From: Draconibacterium aestuarii
GTDB taxonomy: Bacteria > Bacteroidota > Bacteroidia > Bacteroidales > Prolixibacteraceae
Assembly (NCBI GenBank): GCA_026671195.1
Contig: JAPOHD010000005.1
Span: 62,001 to 126,000, forward strand
DNA length: 64,000 nt
Reading direction: 5' to 3'
How positions within the stretch are numbered: position 1 is the first letter of the stretch; the number at the start of each line of letters is the position of its first letter. Below the pieces are notes generated by a model. The model had not been told where the DNA came from. It did no database searches and was given only the letters and a program-made list of their open reading frames with translations. A program made the position numbers and the translations under genes. Below, piece by piece: positions 9,363 through 17,101 of this stretch.

Positions 9363-9710
9363 CTACTTATCCAGTTTATAGATACGTTCCATCAATTGCC
9401 ATTTTTCATCGGCTGAAGCATTGGCACTTGTTTTCTGAAAACGTGAAACATAAGCTTCCCACTCTGCCTGACGTGGTTTCCCGGCCAATTCATTCATTGC
9501 TTTGTCGTGATCAAAATCAGGTACGGTTTCCATTATCATAAAAAGCTGTGTTCCCTGAATATAAATTTCCATATCAACGATCCCAACCTCCTTCATTCCT
9601 TGGGTGATTTCGGGCCAGGCAGCACCCGGAGCGTGTACTTTTTTATATTCTTCAGTCAACTGTGAATCGTCTTCCAGCTTTAAAGTCTTGCAATATCTTT
9701 TAAATTCCAT
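9363..9710 (-). CDS. L-fucose/L-rhamnose mutarotase (RhaM family)
   Basis: A 115-residue protein of the RhaM fold (PF05336, formerly DUF718). Members interconvert the anomers of L-rhamnose, and homologues next to fucose genes are annotated as type 2 L-fucose mutarotase. Seen here: the N-terminal strand RYCKTLKL, the helix ending EEYKKVHAPGAAWPEI with the conserved His, and the strand pair MEIYIQGTQLFMIMET. The start chosen is MEFKRYC at 9710; an open extension upstream to 9809 overlaps the permease gene and has no family similarity. It lies 32 bp downstream of the FucP-type permease, so the two form an operon. Fucose is favoured by GH29 and FucP, but the nearby GH78 genes leave rhamnose open. 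Confidence 0.9.
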   Translation of the reverse strand: MEFKRYCKTLKLEDDSQLTEEYKKVHAPGAAWPEITQGMKEVGIVDMEIYIQGTQLFMIMETVPDFDHDKAMNELAGKPRQAEWEAYVSRFQKTSANASADEKWQLMERIYKLDK

Positions 9711-9742
9711 TCTTTTAAATTCTGATAATTGTGAAAGGTGAT

Positions 9743-11047
9743 TTATACCGTTGGTTGTTTTAGTGCATGGTAAGTGCGATAACCATAAACAGCAATCACT
9801 ACAAAACATACAAAAGGCAATAAAAATGAGAAATTTACTGCGGGAAGAAATCCAATAGTTCCCTGGTCAATAATCCAACCCTGAAGTGGCGGCATTAAAG
9901 CACCACCTACAATGGCCATTACCAGACCGGCTGCACCAAGCGTTGCATCATCGCCAACGTTTTCGAGCGCTATTCCGTATATGGTTGGAAACATAAGCGA
10001 CATAAATGCAGAAGTTGCAACCAACAGATACAAGCCCGGCATTCCCTGAATTAAAATTACACCGCTGGTTGTAATCATTCCACCAACGGCAAAAATCAGC
10101 AACATTAAACGTGGATTCAGATATTTCATTAACAAGGTGCTGATAAAACGACTGGCAATAAAAATGGCCATGGCTACAATATTGTAGTTTTGCGCTTCGG
10201 CTTTTGGTATTCCCAGGTTATCGGCATAATGAATAATAAATGTCCAGCACATAATTTGAGCACCTACATAAAACACCTGAGCCAATACACCTTCGCGATA
10301 TATTCTATTATGAATTAATCGTTTGAATGAATGATACGGATGAATTTCATGGTCGGCACTTTCGCGTTTAGGCATCTTTGAAACAGCAATTACCACCAAC
10401 ATAAGAATAACCACAAATCCCAGAATTACATACGGATTTCGAATAACTCCCAAATCATTGGTTCGGATCGCGGCTTTTTCGGCTGCATCTAATGTCTCGA
10501 AAATCAGATTACCTGTGGCATCTCTTTTATCCGATTCCAATGAGGACAAAATAAGTTTTGAAGCCACAAACATTCCAAATATAGATCCAAGAGGATTGAA
10601 CGATTGTGCCAGGTTCAAACGCCGGGTTGCCGTTGCCGGATCGCCCATCGACAGAATATAAGGATTTGCAGTAGTTTCTAAAAATGCAAGACCAAAAGTG
10701 AGGATATAAAGCGAAACCAAAAAGAAACCAAAGATTTCGAACTGAGCGGCAGGGAAAAATAACAGAGCTCCCACAGCATACAAAGCCAATCCGATAATAA
10801 TTCCAAGTTTATAACTGTATTTCTTTATAATCAGAGCTGCCGGAATAGCCATGGTAGCATAGCCACCATAAAATGCAAATTGTACCATGGCAGCTTTCGC
10901 GTTGGAAATTTCCATTACTGTTTTAAACGCAGCAACCATTGGGTTGGTAATATCGTTTGCAAATCCCCAAAGCGCAAATAAGCTGGTAATCAAAATAAAC
11001 GGGACAAGAAGTTTCTTCTCGACAACAATCTTTTTTAGATCATTCAT
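9743..11047 (-). CDS. fucP: FucP-type L-fucose:H+ symporter (MFS)
   Basis: A 434-residue major facilitator protein of the FHS family with 12 predicted helices. Family features are the helix 1 segment LFALWGFANDITNPMVAAFK, with the Asn-Asp pair in the place of the acidic residue used for sugar/proton coupling in FucP, and FLETTANPYILSMGDP plus ATRRLNLAQSFNPLGS in helices 4-5, both hallmarks of the FucP/NagP group. It imports L-fucose or a related 6-deoxyhexose or hexose across the inner membrane. It is the first gene of an operon with the mutarotase. A 10-bp tandem repeat lies 72-91 bp upstream of the start (11119-11138). Substrate assignment rests on context. Confidence 0.88.
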   Translation of the reverse strand: MNDLKKIVVEKKLLVPFILITSLFALWGFANDITNPMVAAFKTVMEISNAKAAMVQFAFYGGYATMAIPAALIIKKYSYKLGIIIGLALYAVGALLFFPAAQFEIFGFFLVSLYILTFGLAFLETTANPYILSMGDPATATRRLNLAQSFNPLGSIFGMFVASKLILSSLESDKRDATGNLIFETLDAAEKAAIRTNDLGVIRNPYVILGFVVILMLVVIAVSKMPKRESADHEIHPYHSFKRLIHNRIYREGVLAQVFYVGAQIMCWTFIIHYADNLGIPKAEAQNYNIVAMAIFIASRFISTLLMKYLNPRLMLLIFAVGGMITTSGVILIQGMPGLYLLVATSAFMSLMFPTIYGIALENVGDDATLGAAGLVMAIVGGALMPPLQGWIIDQGTIGFLPAVNFSFLLPFVCFVVIAVYGYRTYHALKQPTV

Positions 11048-11118
11048 TGAAATATTAGTTTTATTGGTTTATTAAAAATTTTAGCCGGTGAATATGAAAA
11101 TATTATTTTGTATTGGTA

Positions 11119-11138
11119 ACCTGTACTTACCCGTACTA
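11119..11138. repeat. 10-bp tandem repeat upstream of the fucP-type gene
   Basis: ACCTGTACTT (11119-11128) is followed directly by ACCCGTACTA (11129-11138), matching at 8 of 10 positions. A one-turn spacing suggests side-by-side protein binding. A similar CCCGT-containing tandem pair occurs at 25452-25471. Confidence 0.3.
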
Positions 11139-11152
11139 AATTATAGATTTGA

Positions 11153-12238
11153 TTATAAATATTTATTACTATTCTCTGCTTTTAACTGCTCAACAATTTT
11201 TTTTATGTCTTCGGCATTTTCACGTTTGCAAACAAGGGTTGTGTTTCCATCCTGAACAACAATAACGTCATCCATACCAACCACGGCAATAAGGTTTTCG
11301 TCTTCAGCATATACATACGAGTTTTTTGTGTCGAGCAAAATTCTTTCTCCAGAACCGGAGTTACCGTTTTCATCTTTCTCCTTATCGGCTAAATAAACCG
11401 ACTCCCAGCTACCCAGATCGTTCCAGTCGAAATTACCTTCAACCAGGTAAATATTTTTAGCGTGTTCCATAATTCCATAGTCAACCGAAATGCTTTCAAC
11501 GGCACGGTAAATGGTATCCAGCGTTTGGTCGTAAGTTGGTTTTCCAAAATCGGCTTGTATTTTGCGTAAATCGGCATACAATTCAGGAGCAAACTCTTCA
11601 ACAGCTTTCAGAAATACCGAAACCTTAAATACAAACAAACCACTGTTCCAGTAAAATCCACCTTGTTTCAGATAACCAGTAGCAGTTGCCTCATCGGGTT
11701 TTTCAACAAAACGTTCCACTTTAAACTGCTTAATTTTTTCGTTACCAGTAATATTCTCGTCCGTTTGCACATAACCGTATCCGGTTGCCGGGTACGATGG
11801 CGTAATTCCAATGGTAACAATTCCGTCTTTTTCGTCGGCAATTTTAGCCGCTGCCAGTATCGTATCTTTAAATAGCTCGTTATTTTCTATCAAATGGTCC
11901 GATGGTGAAACCACCATAATTCCATCCGGATTTTCTTTTTCAGCAAACATTGCCGCCAAACCGATACACGGCAAAGTATTCCTCCCAATTGGTTCGTAAA
12001 TGAGGTTTTCTTTCGGAAGCATTGGTGTTTGTTCTTCCAAAACTTTTGCCTGGGTAGCACTTGATACAATGTAAATATTTTCTTCTTCAGTAAAAGATGC
12101 AAAACGTTTAATCGTATCCTGAAGCAATGACTGATCTCCAAAGATATTGAGATATTGTTTTGGTTTTGCTGTTTTACTTCGTGGCCAGAAACGAGTTCCC
12201 GAGCCACCTGCCATAATTAGGCTATATAAATTTTCCAT
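11153..12238 (-). CDS. manC: Mannose-1-phosphate guanylyltransferase
   Basis: A 361-residue nucleotidyltransferase that makes GDP-mannose from mannose-1-phosphate and GTP. The diagnostic N-terminal motif is MAGGSGTRFWPRSKTAKPKQ (residues 9-28), followed by SPSDHLI and FVEKPDEATA, and GNFDWNDLGSWESVY near residue 270, all typical of the guanylyltransferase branch. It lacks the C-terminal isomerase domain of fused type II enzymes. The start chosen is MENLYSL at 12238; the longer frame to 12262 lacks support. It sits next to a GDP-mannose 3,5-epimerase gene that would consume its product, and a fused cytidylyltransferase/kinase-like gene lies between them. Confidence 0.93.
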   Translation of the reverse strand: MENLYSLIMAGGSGTRFWPRSKTAKPKQYLNIFGDQSLLQDTIKRFASFTEEENIYIVSSATQAKVLEEQTPMLPKENLIYEPIGRNTLPCIGLAAMFAEKENPDGIMVVSPSDHLIENNELFKDTILAAAKIADEKDGIVTIGITPSYPATGYGYVQTDENITGNEKIKQFKVERFVEKPDEATATGYLKQGGFYWNSGLFVFKVSVFLKAVEEFAPELYADLRKIQADFGKPTYDQTLDTIYRAVESISVDYGIMEHAKNIYLVEGNFDWNDLGSWESVYLADKEKDENGNSGSGERILLDTKNSYVYAEDENLIAVVGMDDVIVVQDGNTTLVCKRENAEDIKKIVEQLKAENSNKYL

Positions 12239-12314
12239 AGATTTATTTTTTTTGCGATGCAATGTACAAAAATGATCTTTTAATCATTCACATTACAAAA
12301 TCATTCTATTATTT

Positions 12315-12346
12315 AGAAAATAAGAGGCACCGCAATGGCTGCCTCT
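12315..12346 (-). terminator. Terminator after the fused cytidylyltransferase gene
   Basis: AGAGGCA (12323-12329) pairs with TGCCTCT (12340-12346). On the minus strand it is followed by TATTTTCT, and on the plus strand by TTT, so it could act in both directions. It lies 12 bp past the stop at 12358. Confidence 0.68.
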
Positions 12347-12357
12347 TTTCTATCGGG

Positions 12358-13494
12358 TTAAAACCTGATTTTCACTTTAATAGTGCCTTCTACTTCTTCT
12401 TCGGAAGGGAACACAATGTATCCACCACCACTGCCGGATGTAATTGCTCCTGAATATTTTGGAAAGTAGTTGGTTTTCATTTCTTCCATTACCCATTCAG
12501 GAACAGTGTATGGAAGCATTTCACTCCATGCCATGAAAGTAGCTTTCATAGCCTCACCCAGCTGTTTTACATTCATTTTAAGTATGGCATCGTAAGCTGC
12601 ATCGCCCGATTCGCCCAAGCGCTTTATAATTTTTGGATCGAGATTTTGTTTTAATATCGGATTGTATCCCTCGGGACGTGGCTGCAGCGGTGCAAAATTG
12701 AGCACACTCGAAAGCCATTCACACACTTCAGGATCAACTGTATTTTCAATGTGTTTTGGCCAGTATTTTCCATCGTAATCGATGCGACTAACGCCAGGAA
12801 CCAACAAACCAATGTGGTCTTGAGTTCCTGAAATATATTCTGATCCCGGAGGATTCTCTGCACCAAAAAGCAGTTGTGCATTTCGTACCGGATCGCCGGC
12901 AGGATATTGATCGCCCCACAGCTCTTTGGCGACTTTACGCGAGCTGGTTGCCATTCCCGAACGGTCGTTAAAATCTTGTGTTGGCCACATTTGCGCCACC
13001 ACACACGAACCGGAAGCTTTTTCTGAAACCCATGGTTGATCCATCCAGCCACCAGCTATGCAAACACGGTAAGGAATTTTTAATTCTTTTTTCGAATCGG
13101 AACTTGAACGTGCAGGAAGTCCATCCTCCGGAACCCGTTCAAGAACGACTAATTCAACACCATTTTCTTCACAAATACGTTTTTTCCCTTCGGTAAAACC
13201 ATCTTCGTTTACTACAAATATATCAGGTTTTAGGTCTTTCATGTCTTGTTCGAAATCCAGCATTCCCGAACCGGAAGCTACATTTGCTTTTTCGACATAA
13301 CGGATAGCACCAACCATATATTTTCGTTCTTCCTGCGAAAAATAAGGTGCTTTGCCTTTTAATAATTTTATATTTTCGTCTTGTCCAACGTAAGCATGAA
13401 CTTTTCCATACTGGGCTGCAGTTTTAAAGAATGCCACATGTCCAGCATGTAACAAATCGTAACAACCACTTATCATTACAATTTTATCGCTCAT
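12358..13494 (-). CDS. Fused cytidylyltransferase-like and GHMP-kinase-like protein
   Basis: 378 residues in two halves. Residues 4-~125 form a cytidylyltransferase-type Rossmann domain with the HxGH motif (HAGH, 16-19) after GCYDLLHAGH, the fold of RfaE/HldE-C and TagD. Residues ~138-378 resemble a GHMP sugar kinase of the HddA/fucokinase branch: PYRVCIAGGWMDQP (141-154) matches the 'LAGGxxD' motif, GTQDHIG (223-229) matches 'GxQDQ', and SGSGGGYIVF (353-362) matches the C-terminal glycine loop. The central ATP-binding motif (GMATSS, 180-185) is degenerate and the domain is short, so kinase activity is uncertain. It lies between genes for GDP-mannose synthesis and epimerisation. Best guess: activation of a sugar or sugar phosphate to a nucleotide sugar; the substrate is unknown. 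Confidence 0.8.
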   Translation of the reverse strand: MSDKIVMISGCYDLLHAGHVAFFKTAAQYGKVHAYVGQDENIKLLKGKAPYFSQEERKYMVGAIRYVEKANVASGSGMLDFEQDMKDLKPDIFVVNEDGFTEGKKRICEENGVELVVLERVPEDGLPARSSSDSKKELKIPYRVCIAGGWMDQPWVSEKASGSCVVAQMWPTQDFNDRSGMATSSRKVAKELWGDQYPAGDPVRNAQLLFGAENPPGSEYISGTQDHIGLLVPGVSRIDYDGKYWPKHIENTVDPEVCEWLSSVLNFAPLQPRPEGYNPILKQNLDPKIIKRLGESGDAAYDAILKMNVKQLGEAMKATFMAWSEMLPYTVPEWVMEEMKTNYFPKYSGAITSGSGGGYIVFPSEEEVEGTIKVKIRF

Positions 13495-13627
13495 TTTTTA
13501 GAATTTTAAATTATGAGATATGAATAGTGAGACGACTCCAAACGGCTATTAATTTCCACACAATAATCCGTACTCACCAGGTTAAATTTCCGAATAACTC
13601 CCTCTATTTCCTGCGAAAAGGGGAAAT

Positions 13628-13658
13628 AAAAAAAGCCTCAACCCAAGTAGGTTGAGGC
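13628..13658 (-). terminator. Terminator after the GDP-mannose epimerase gene
   Basis: GCCTCAACC (13635-13643) pairs perfectly with GGTTGAGGC (13650-13658). On the minus strand it is followed by TTTTTTTATTT. It lies 12 bp past the stop of the epimerase gene. Confidence 0.92.
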
Positions 13659-13670
13659 AAATATTTTAAA

Positions 13671-14648
13671 TTACTTCGACGCTTTTTCTTGCATTTGAAT
13701 TTTAATCCAATCGTAAGTTTTCTTCATACCTTCTACTAATGGGTAAGAAGGAGCCCAACCCAAATATTCTTTAATCAAAGTGTTATCGCTGTTACGTCCG
13801 CGAACTCCTTTAGGTGCATCCAAATCGTATGTTCTTTTTAGTTTGTAACCCGCAATATCTTCAACAATATCAACCAATTGGTTAATCGAAACCATTTCGT
13901 CGCTACCCAGGTTAATAGGCTCAATAATATCGCTGTACATAATTTTCTGAATTCCTTCAACACACTCATCAACATACATAAATGAACGGGTTTGCTCTCC
14001 GTCTCCCCAAATAATGATTTCATCCTTTCCGAACAATTCACCATCGATAACTTTACGAGCCATTGCAGCCGGTGCTTTTTCGCGACCGCCATCGTACGTT
14101 CCGTAAGGTCCGTAAACGTTATGGAAACGTGCTACACGTGTTGTTAAACCGTAGTCTTCCATAAAGTGACGACACATTCTTTCAGAAAATAATTTTTCCC
14201 ATCCGTAACCGTCTTCTGCCAAGGCCGGATATGCATCAGCTTCTTTCAATCCAGGATTGTTTGGATCGGTTTGTTTTTCGCCGTTGTATACACATGCCGA
14301 TGATGCATAGAAAAAGCGGGTAACACCCAAATCGCGTGATGCCATAAGCAAGTGTGTGTTTATTAAAACACTCAACATACATTCTGCTTTATTATTTTCG
14401 ATGAACCCCATACCACCCATATCGGCAGCTAAGTTGAAAACCTCGTTGTAACCATTAACAGCAGTATAACAGTTTGCTTTATCGTTTAAGTCTAAAACCA
14501 AATTGTCACAGTCGTCATGAACTTGATACCATTCGGTCAAAGGTTTTTTATCTACTACTCTTACAATATTTCCCTGGTCAGCCAAACTTCTTGCAAGGTG
14601 TCCGCCAATAAAGCCTCCACCACCTGCAACTAAAATTCTTTTTTTCAT
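13671..14648 (-). CDS. GDP-mannose 3,5-epimerase-like SDR
   Basis: A 325-residue extended short-chain dehydrogenase very like plant GDP-D-mannose 3,5-epimerase, which makes GDP-L-galactose and GDP-L-gulose. Features: NAD-binding GGGGFIGGH (9-17), MGGMGFI (77-83), ASSACVY (115-121) with the Cys used as an acid/base residue in this enzyme, YGWEK (148-152) as the YxxxK pair, the RFHNVYGPYGT..GGREKAPAA block, WGDGEQTRSF, and GVRGRNSDN near the C terminus. The start chosen is MKKRILVAG at 14648. The gene ends in a strong terminator and is the first of three nucleotide-sugar genes. Its upstream region is shared with a divergent LacI-type regulator and carries a LacI-like operator. Confidence 0.9.
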   Translation of the reverse strand: MKKRILVAGGGGFIGGHLARSLADQGNIVRVVDKKPLTEWYQVHDDCDNLVLDLNDKANCYTAVNGYNEVFNLAADMGGMGFIENNKAECMLSVLINTHLLMASRDLGVTRFFYASSACVYNGEKQTDPNNPGLKEADAYPALAEDGYGWEKLFSERMCRHFMEDYGLTTRVARFHNVYGPYGTYDGGREKAPAAMARKVIDGELFGKDEIIIWGDGEQTRSFMYVDECVEGIQKIMYSDIIEPINLGSDEMVSINQLVDIVEDIAGYKLKRTYDLDAPKGVRGRNSDNTLIKEYLGWAPSYPLVEGMKKTYDWIKIQMQEKASK

Positions 14649-14750
14649 TTTACTAATTTTTTTAATGATTATTTTTTGTTTCCAGTGCAAAGATTAGGAA
14701 TGTTTTTATCCCCCGCAATACCTGCTTTAAACGAGGTTTCCCGCAAAGGT

Positions 14751-14770
14751 TTTCGCAAAGCTTTGCGGAA
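14751..14770. promoter_or_regulatory. Candidate LacI-family operator
   Basis: A perfect 14-bp dyad CGCAAAGCTTTGCG is centred between 14760 and 14761, with outer matches extending to 14751 and 14770. Its form is close to known LacI/PurR-family operators such as CGCAAACGTTTGCG. A partial second site (CCGCAAAGG) is at 14741-14749. It sits 62 bp before the LacI-type gene and about 100 bp before the divergent epimerase gene. Confidence 0.72.
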
Positions 14771-14831
14771 ATAAAAAAGTGTTGTGGAACATAAAAATTG
14801 TTTACATTTGTGGCATTGTAATGAACAATAA

Positions 14832-15851
14832 ATGGGGAAACGACACATTTCATTAAAAGACCTTGCACACGAATTGGGAGTTTCGATTTCTACTGTATCG
14901 AGGGCACTAAAAAACCATCCGGATATCAGCCCGGAAATGACAAAAAAAATCAAGGCGCTGGCGGAAGAACGCAATTACACACCCAATCCACTGGCTATGG
15001 GTTTATTGCGCCAGCAAACAAAAATGATCGGTGTTATTGTTCCCGATATCAACACCCACTTTTATTCCTCTATCATTTCGGGTATTGAAAAAGTGGCCAA
15101 AGAGCACGGCTATTTTATTGTAATTACTTCGTCGAACGAATCGATGCAAAAAGAAATCGAATCGGTTGAAAACCTTTTGAAATCTCGTGTTGAAGGATTA
15201 ATTGTTTGCCTCAGCCAGGAAACCAATGATTTTACCCATTTTGAAAAACTGATCAGAAACGAAATCCCACTGGTATTTTTCGACCGGGTTTGTGAAGAAC
15301 TTGAAGTTCCGGCTGTACTTGCAAACGGGCAGGATGCCACTAAAAAAATTACCCAACATTTTTTTAAAAACGGTTGCAAACGTATTGCTTATATATCGGG
15401 ACCGGAACATTTAAATATTTCGCAAAACAGAAAAGTGGGTTATTTAAATGGATTAAAAGAATGCGGTTTGGAATATGATCAAGACCTGCTTATTCATTGT
15501 AATCTGAGTATTGAAGATGCAAAACTGGCCACACAAAAACTTCTTAGGCTTAAGAATAAACCCGATGCAATATTTGGAGTTAACGATACAATTGCTTTTG
15601 CGGCAATGATCGAAGTAAAAAAACAGGGTTACAAGATACCTGACGATATTTCGCTCGCAGGTTTTACCGACGAGTTTCATTCCATTGTAGTAGATCCGCC
15701 GTTAACTTCGGTTTCACACCCCACCTTTCAAATGGGCGAAGAAGCGGCAAAACTTTTTTTCGAGTCGATTGAAAAAGAAACCAACATCAATAAAAAAGTA
15801 ATGTTGCCAATCGATTTGGTTGTTCGTGAGTCTTCGGTAAAAAAACAGTAA
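14832..15851 (+). CDS. LacI-family transcriptional regulator
   Basis: A 339-residue regulator with an N-terminal LacI helix-turn-helix (ISLKDLAHELGVSISTVSRALK, residues 6-27), a hinge segment (NYTPNPLAMGLLRQQTKMIG, 53-72) and a periplasmic-binding-protein-like sugar-sensing domain (~70-335, starting GVIVPDINTHFYSSII). In this family a sugar or sugar phosphate changes operator affinity. It is divergent from the GDP-mannose epimerase gene, with a perfect LacI-like dyad between them, so it probably regulates itself and the nucleotide-sugar genes and possibly the fucose module. Its stop codon is only 8 bp from the convergent end of the polysaccharide locus, so no regulatory link to that locus follows from position alone. 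Confidence 0.95.
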   Translation: MGKRHISLKDLAHELGVSISTVSRALKNHPDISPEMTKKIKALAEERNYTPNPLAMGLLRQQTKMIGVIVPDINTHFYSSIISGIEKVAKEHGYFIVITSSNESMQKEIESVENLLKSRVEGLIVCLSQETNDFTHFEKLIRNEIPLVFFDRVCEELEVPAVLANGQDATKKITQHFFKNGCKRIAYISGPEHLNISQNRKVGYLNGLKECGLEYDQDLLIHCNLSIEDAKLATQKLLRLKNKPDAIFGVNDTIAFAAMIEVKKQGYKIPDDISLAGFTDEFHSIVVDPPLTSVSHPTFQMGEEAAKLFFESIEKETNINKKVMLPIDLVVRESSVKKQ

Positions 15852-15859
15852 ACACCACT

Positions 15860-17053
15860 TTATTGAACAGGTTGATCTAATATCCACAACAAAGGATTCC
15901 GAATGGGTAAATTTCGTAAAACTTCGTCTGTTTCAGGGTAACCGTCCAATGTTTTCCACAAATCAATGTACGAATTATTTTTATAGGCTTTGCCTGCAAA
16001 CAGCAGAAACGGATGACGCACCGGCCACTCATCCCAATACATTACATCGGGTTTGAGTTCCCATTTGGTTTTATCCTTTACAAACGGATAAAGCCAGACT
16101 GCCCCCAGTTTCATGCTTTTCCCATCGCTTGTTGAATACCCGTACAAACTGTTCTTCTCATCCGAAAGAATTTCGGCGCAGGTCATAAAAGCATCGAGAT
16201 TAAAAAGCGAATAACCATAGGGTTTTGTGCGAGCCAATTCAAGAGGGAATGAACCATCGGTTCCCATTTGATTGGGCAACAACACATTTTTAAACCTGTC
16301 TCTGCAGAGTTCCAACACTTCTTCATTCCCAGATAACCGTGCAAACATACCTACTTGCATTACCCAGCAGGTTGCATGATTGTTTTTTGTATTCATCTCA
16401 TCCAATCCGTAAGGATGAGTTGTTAACCAGCTTACAAATTCGCTAAACCAGTTTTTTATCGCTGCTATCGTCTCTTTCGGCAAAGCCCGATTCATTTCTA
16501 AAATCTCGACAGACCGCGCCACCTCAATTAAGTGAATGGCATCTATTATTCCGATTCCCCGCCCGGTTACCCGGCCTTTTATGGCCTGCACATACAGCAA
16601 ACTTGGATTCATTCGTGTATCGGGATTTACAAACCAGGCCTCCAGGTGTTTTTGAGTGGCTTCTGCAAATTTTGAGTCGCCGGTTAATAAATAGGCAGAT
16701 GTTTGCATTCCAACAATCCGGCTTAATCGAATCATCGCATGACGGTGCGCCACAAAATTATCCGGGTTTGTTTGACCGTCTTTTCTGATGTATGGACCAT
16801 CAGGATTTTCAGGATCGGGCCACCAGTAATCGCCTTCAGAATAAAAATCGTGTTGATTACCCGCACTGCGTTCGCTAATAAAACGGGTAACCGTTTCCGG
16901 CACACTATCCATGAAAGCCGTTGCATTTTCGATAATATAACTCTGTTCTTCTGATGAAATACAGGAGATCTCATTTTGGGAGGTTGAACACCCCAAAAAA
17001 ATTACAAAAAAAGCAAAAATAAATCCATTTGAGAATCGATAATTATGCATCAT
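15860..17053 (-). CDS. PL38-like 'alginate lyase family' (PF05426) lipoprotein
   Basis: A 397-residue (alpha/alpha) toroid protein of the PF05426 group, which includes PL5 and PL38 lyases cutting uronic-acid polymers by beta-elimination; PL38 members act on glucuronan-type chains. It has a lipobox (IFLGC). Shared with its paralogue at 32502-33734 are YYWWPDP..DGPYIRKDG..NP (seen as DYWWPDPENPDGPYIRKDG near residue 80), RGIGIIDAIH, and the NNH motif (TKNNHATCW) with the likely catalytic Asn-His. The open frame begins at a TTG (17059), but the ATG at 17053 is the better start. It is the last gene of the minus-strand locus, 42 bp after the heparinase-like gene. Substrate: a uronate polymer, not necessarily alginate. 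Confidence 0.85.
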   Translation of the reverse strand: MMHNYRFSNGFIFAFFVIFLGCSTSQNEISCISSEEQSYIIENATAFMDSVPETVTRFISERSAGNQHDFYSEGDYWWPDPENPDGPYIRKDGQTNPDNFVAHRHAMIRLSRIVGMQTSAYLLTGDSKFAEATQKHLEAWFVNPDTRMNPSLLYVQAIKGRVTGRGIGIIDAIHLIEVARSVEILEMNRALPKETIAAIKNWFSEFVSWLTTHPYGLDEMNTKNNHATCWVMQVGMFARLSGNEEVLELCRDRFKNVLLPNQMGTDGSFPLELARTKPYGYSLFNLDAFMTCAEILSDEKNSLYGYSTSDGKSMKLGAVWLYPFVKDKTKWELKPDVMYWDEWPVRHPFLLFAGKAYKNNSYIDLWKTLDGYPETDEVLRNLPIRNPLLWILDQPVQ

Positions 17054-17101
17054 GTACAAGTTTTATAAATAACAAACGCAAGTAACAGAAAAAGAAAACA
17101 G

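Noticed and set aside
9711-9809. N-terminal extension of the mutarotase frame into the permease gene.
   Set aside because: The extra residues (Cys-rich, no family match) overlap the permease, and the ATG at 9710 gives the exact family length.
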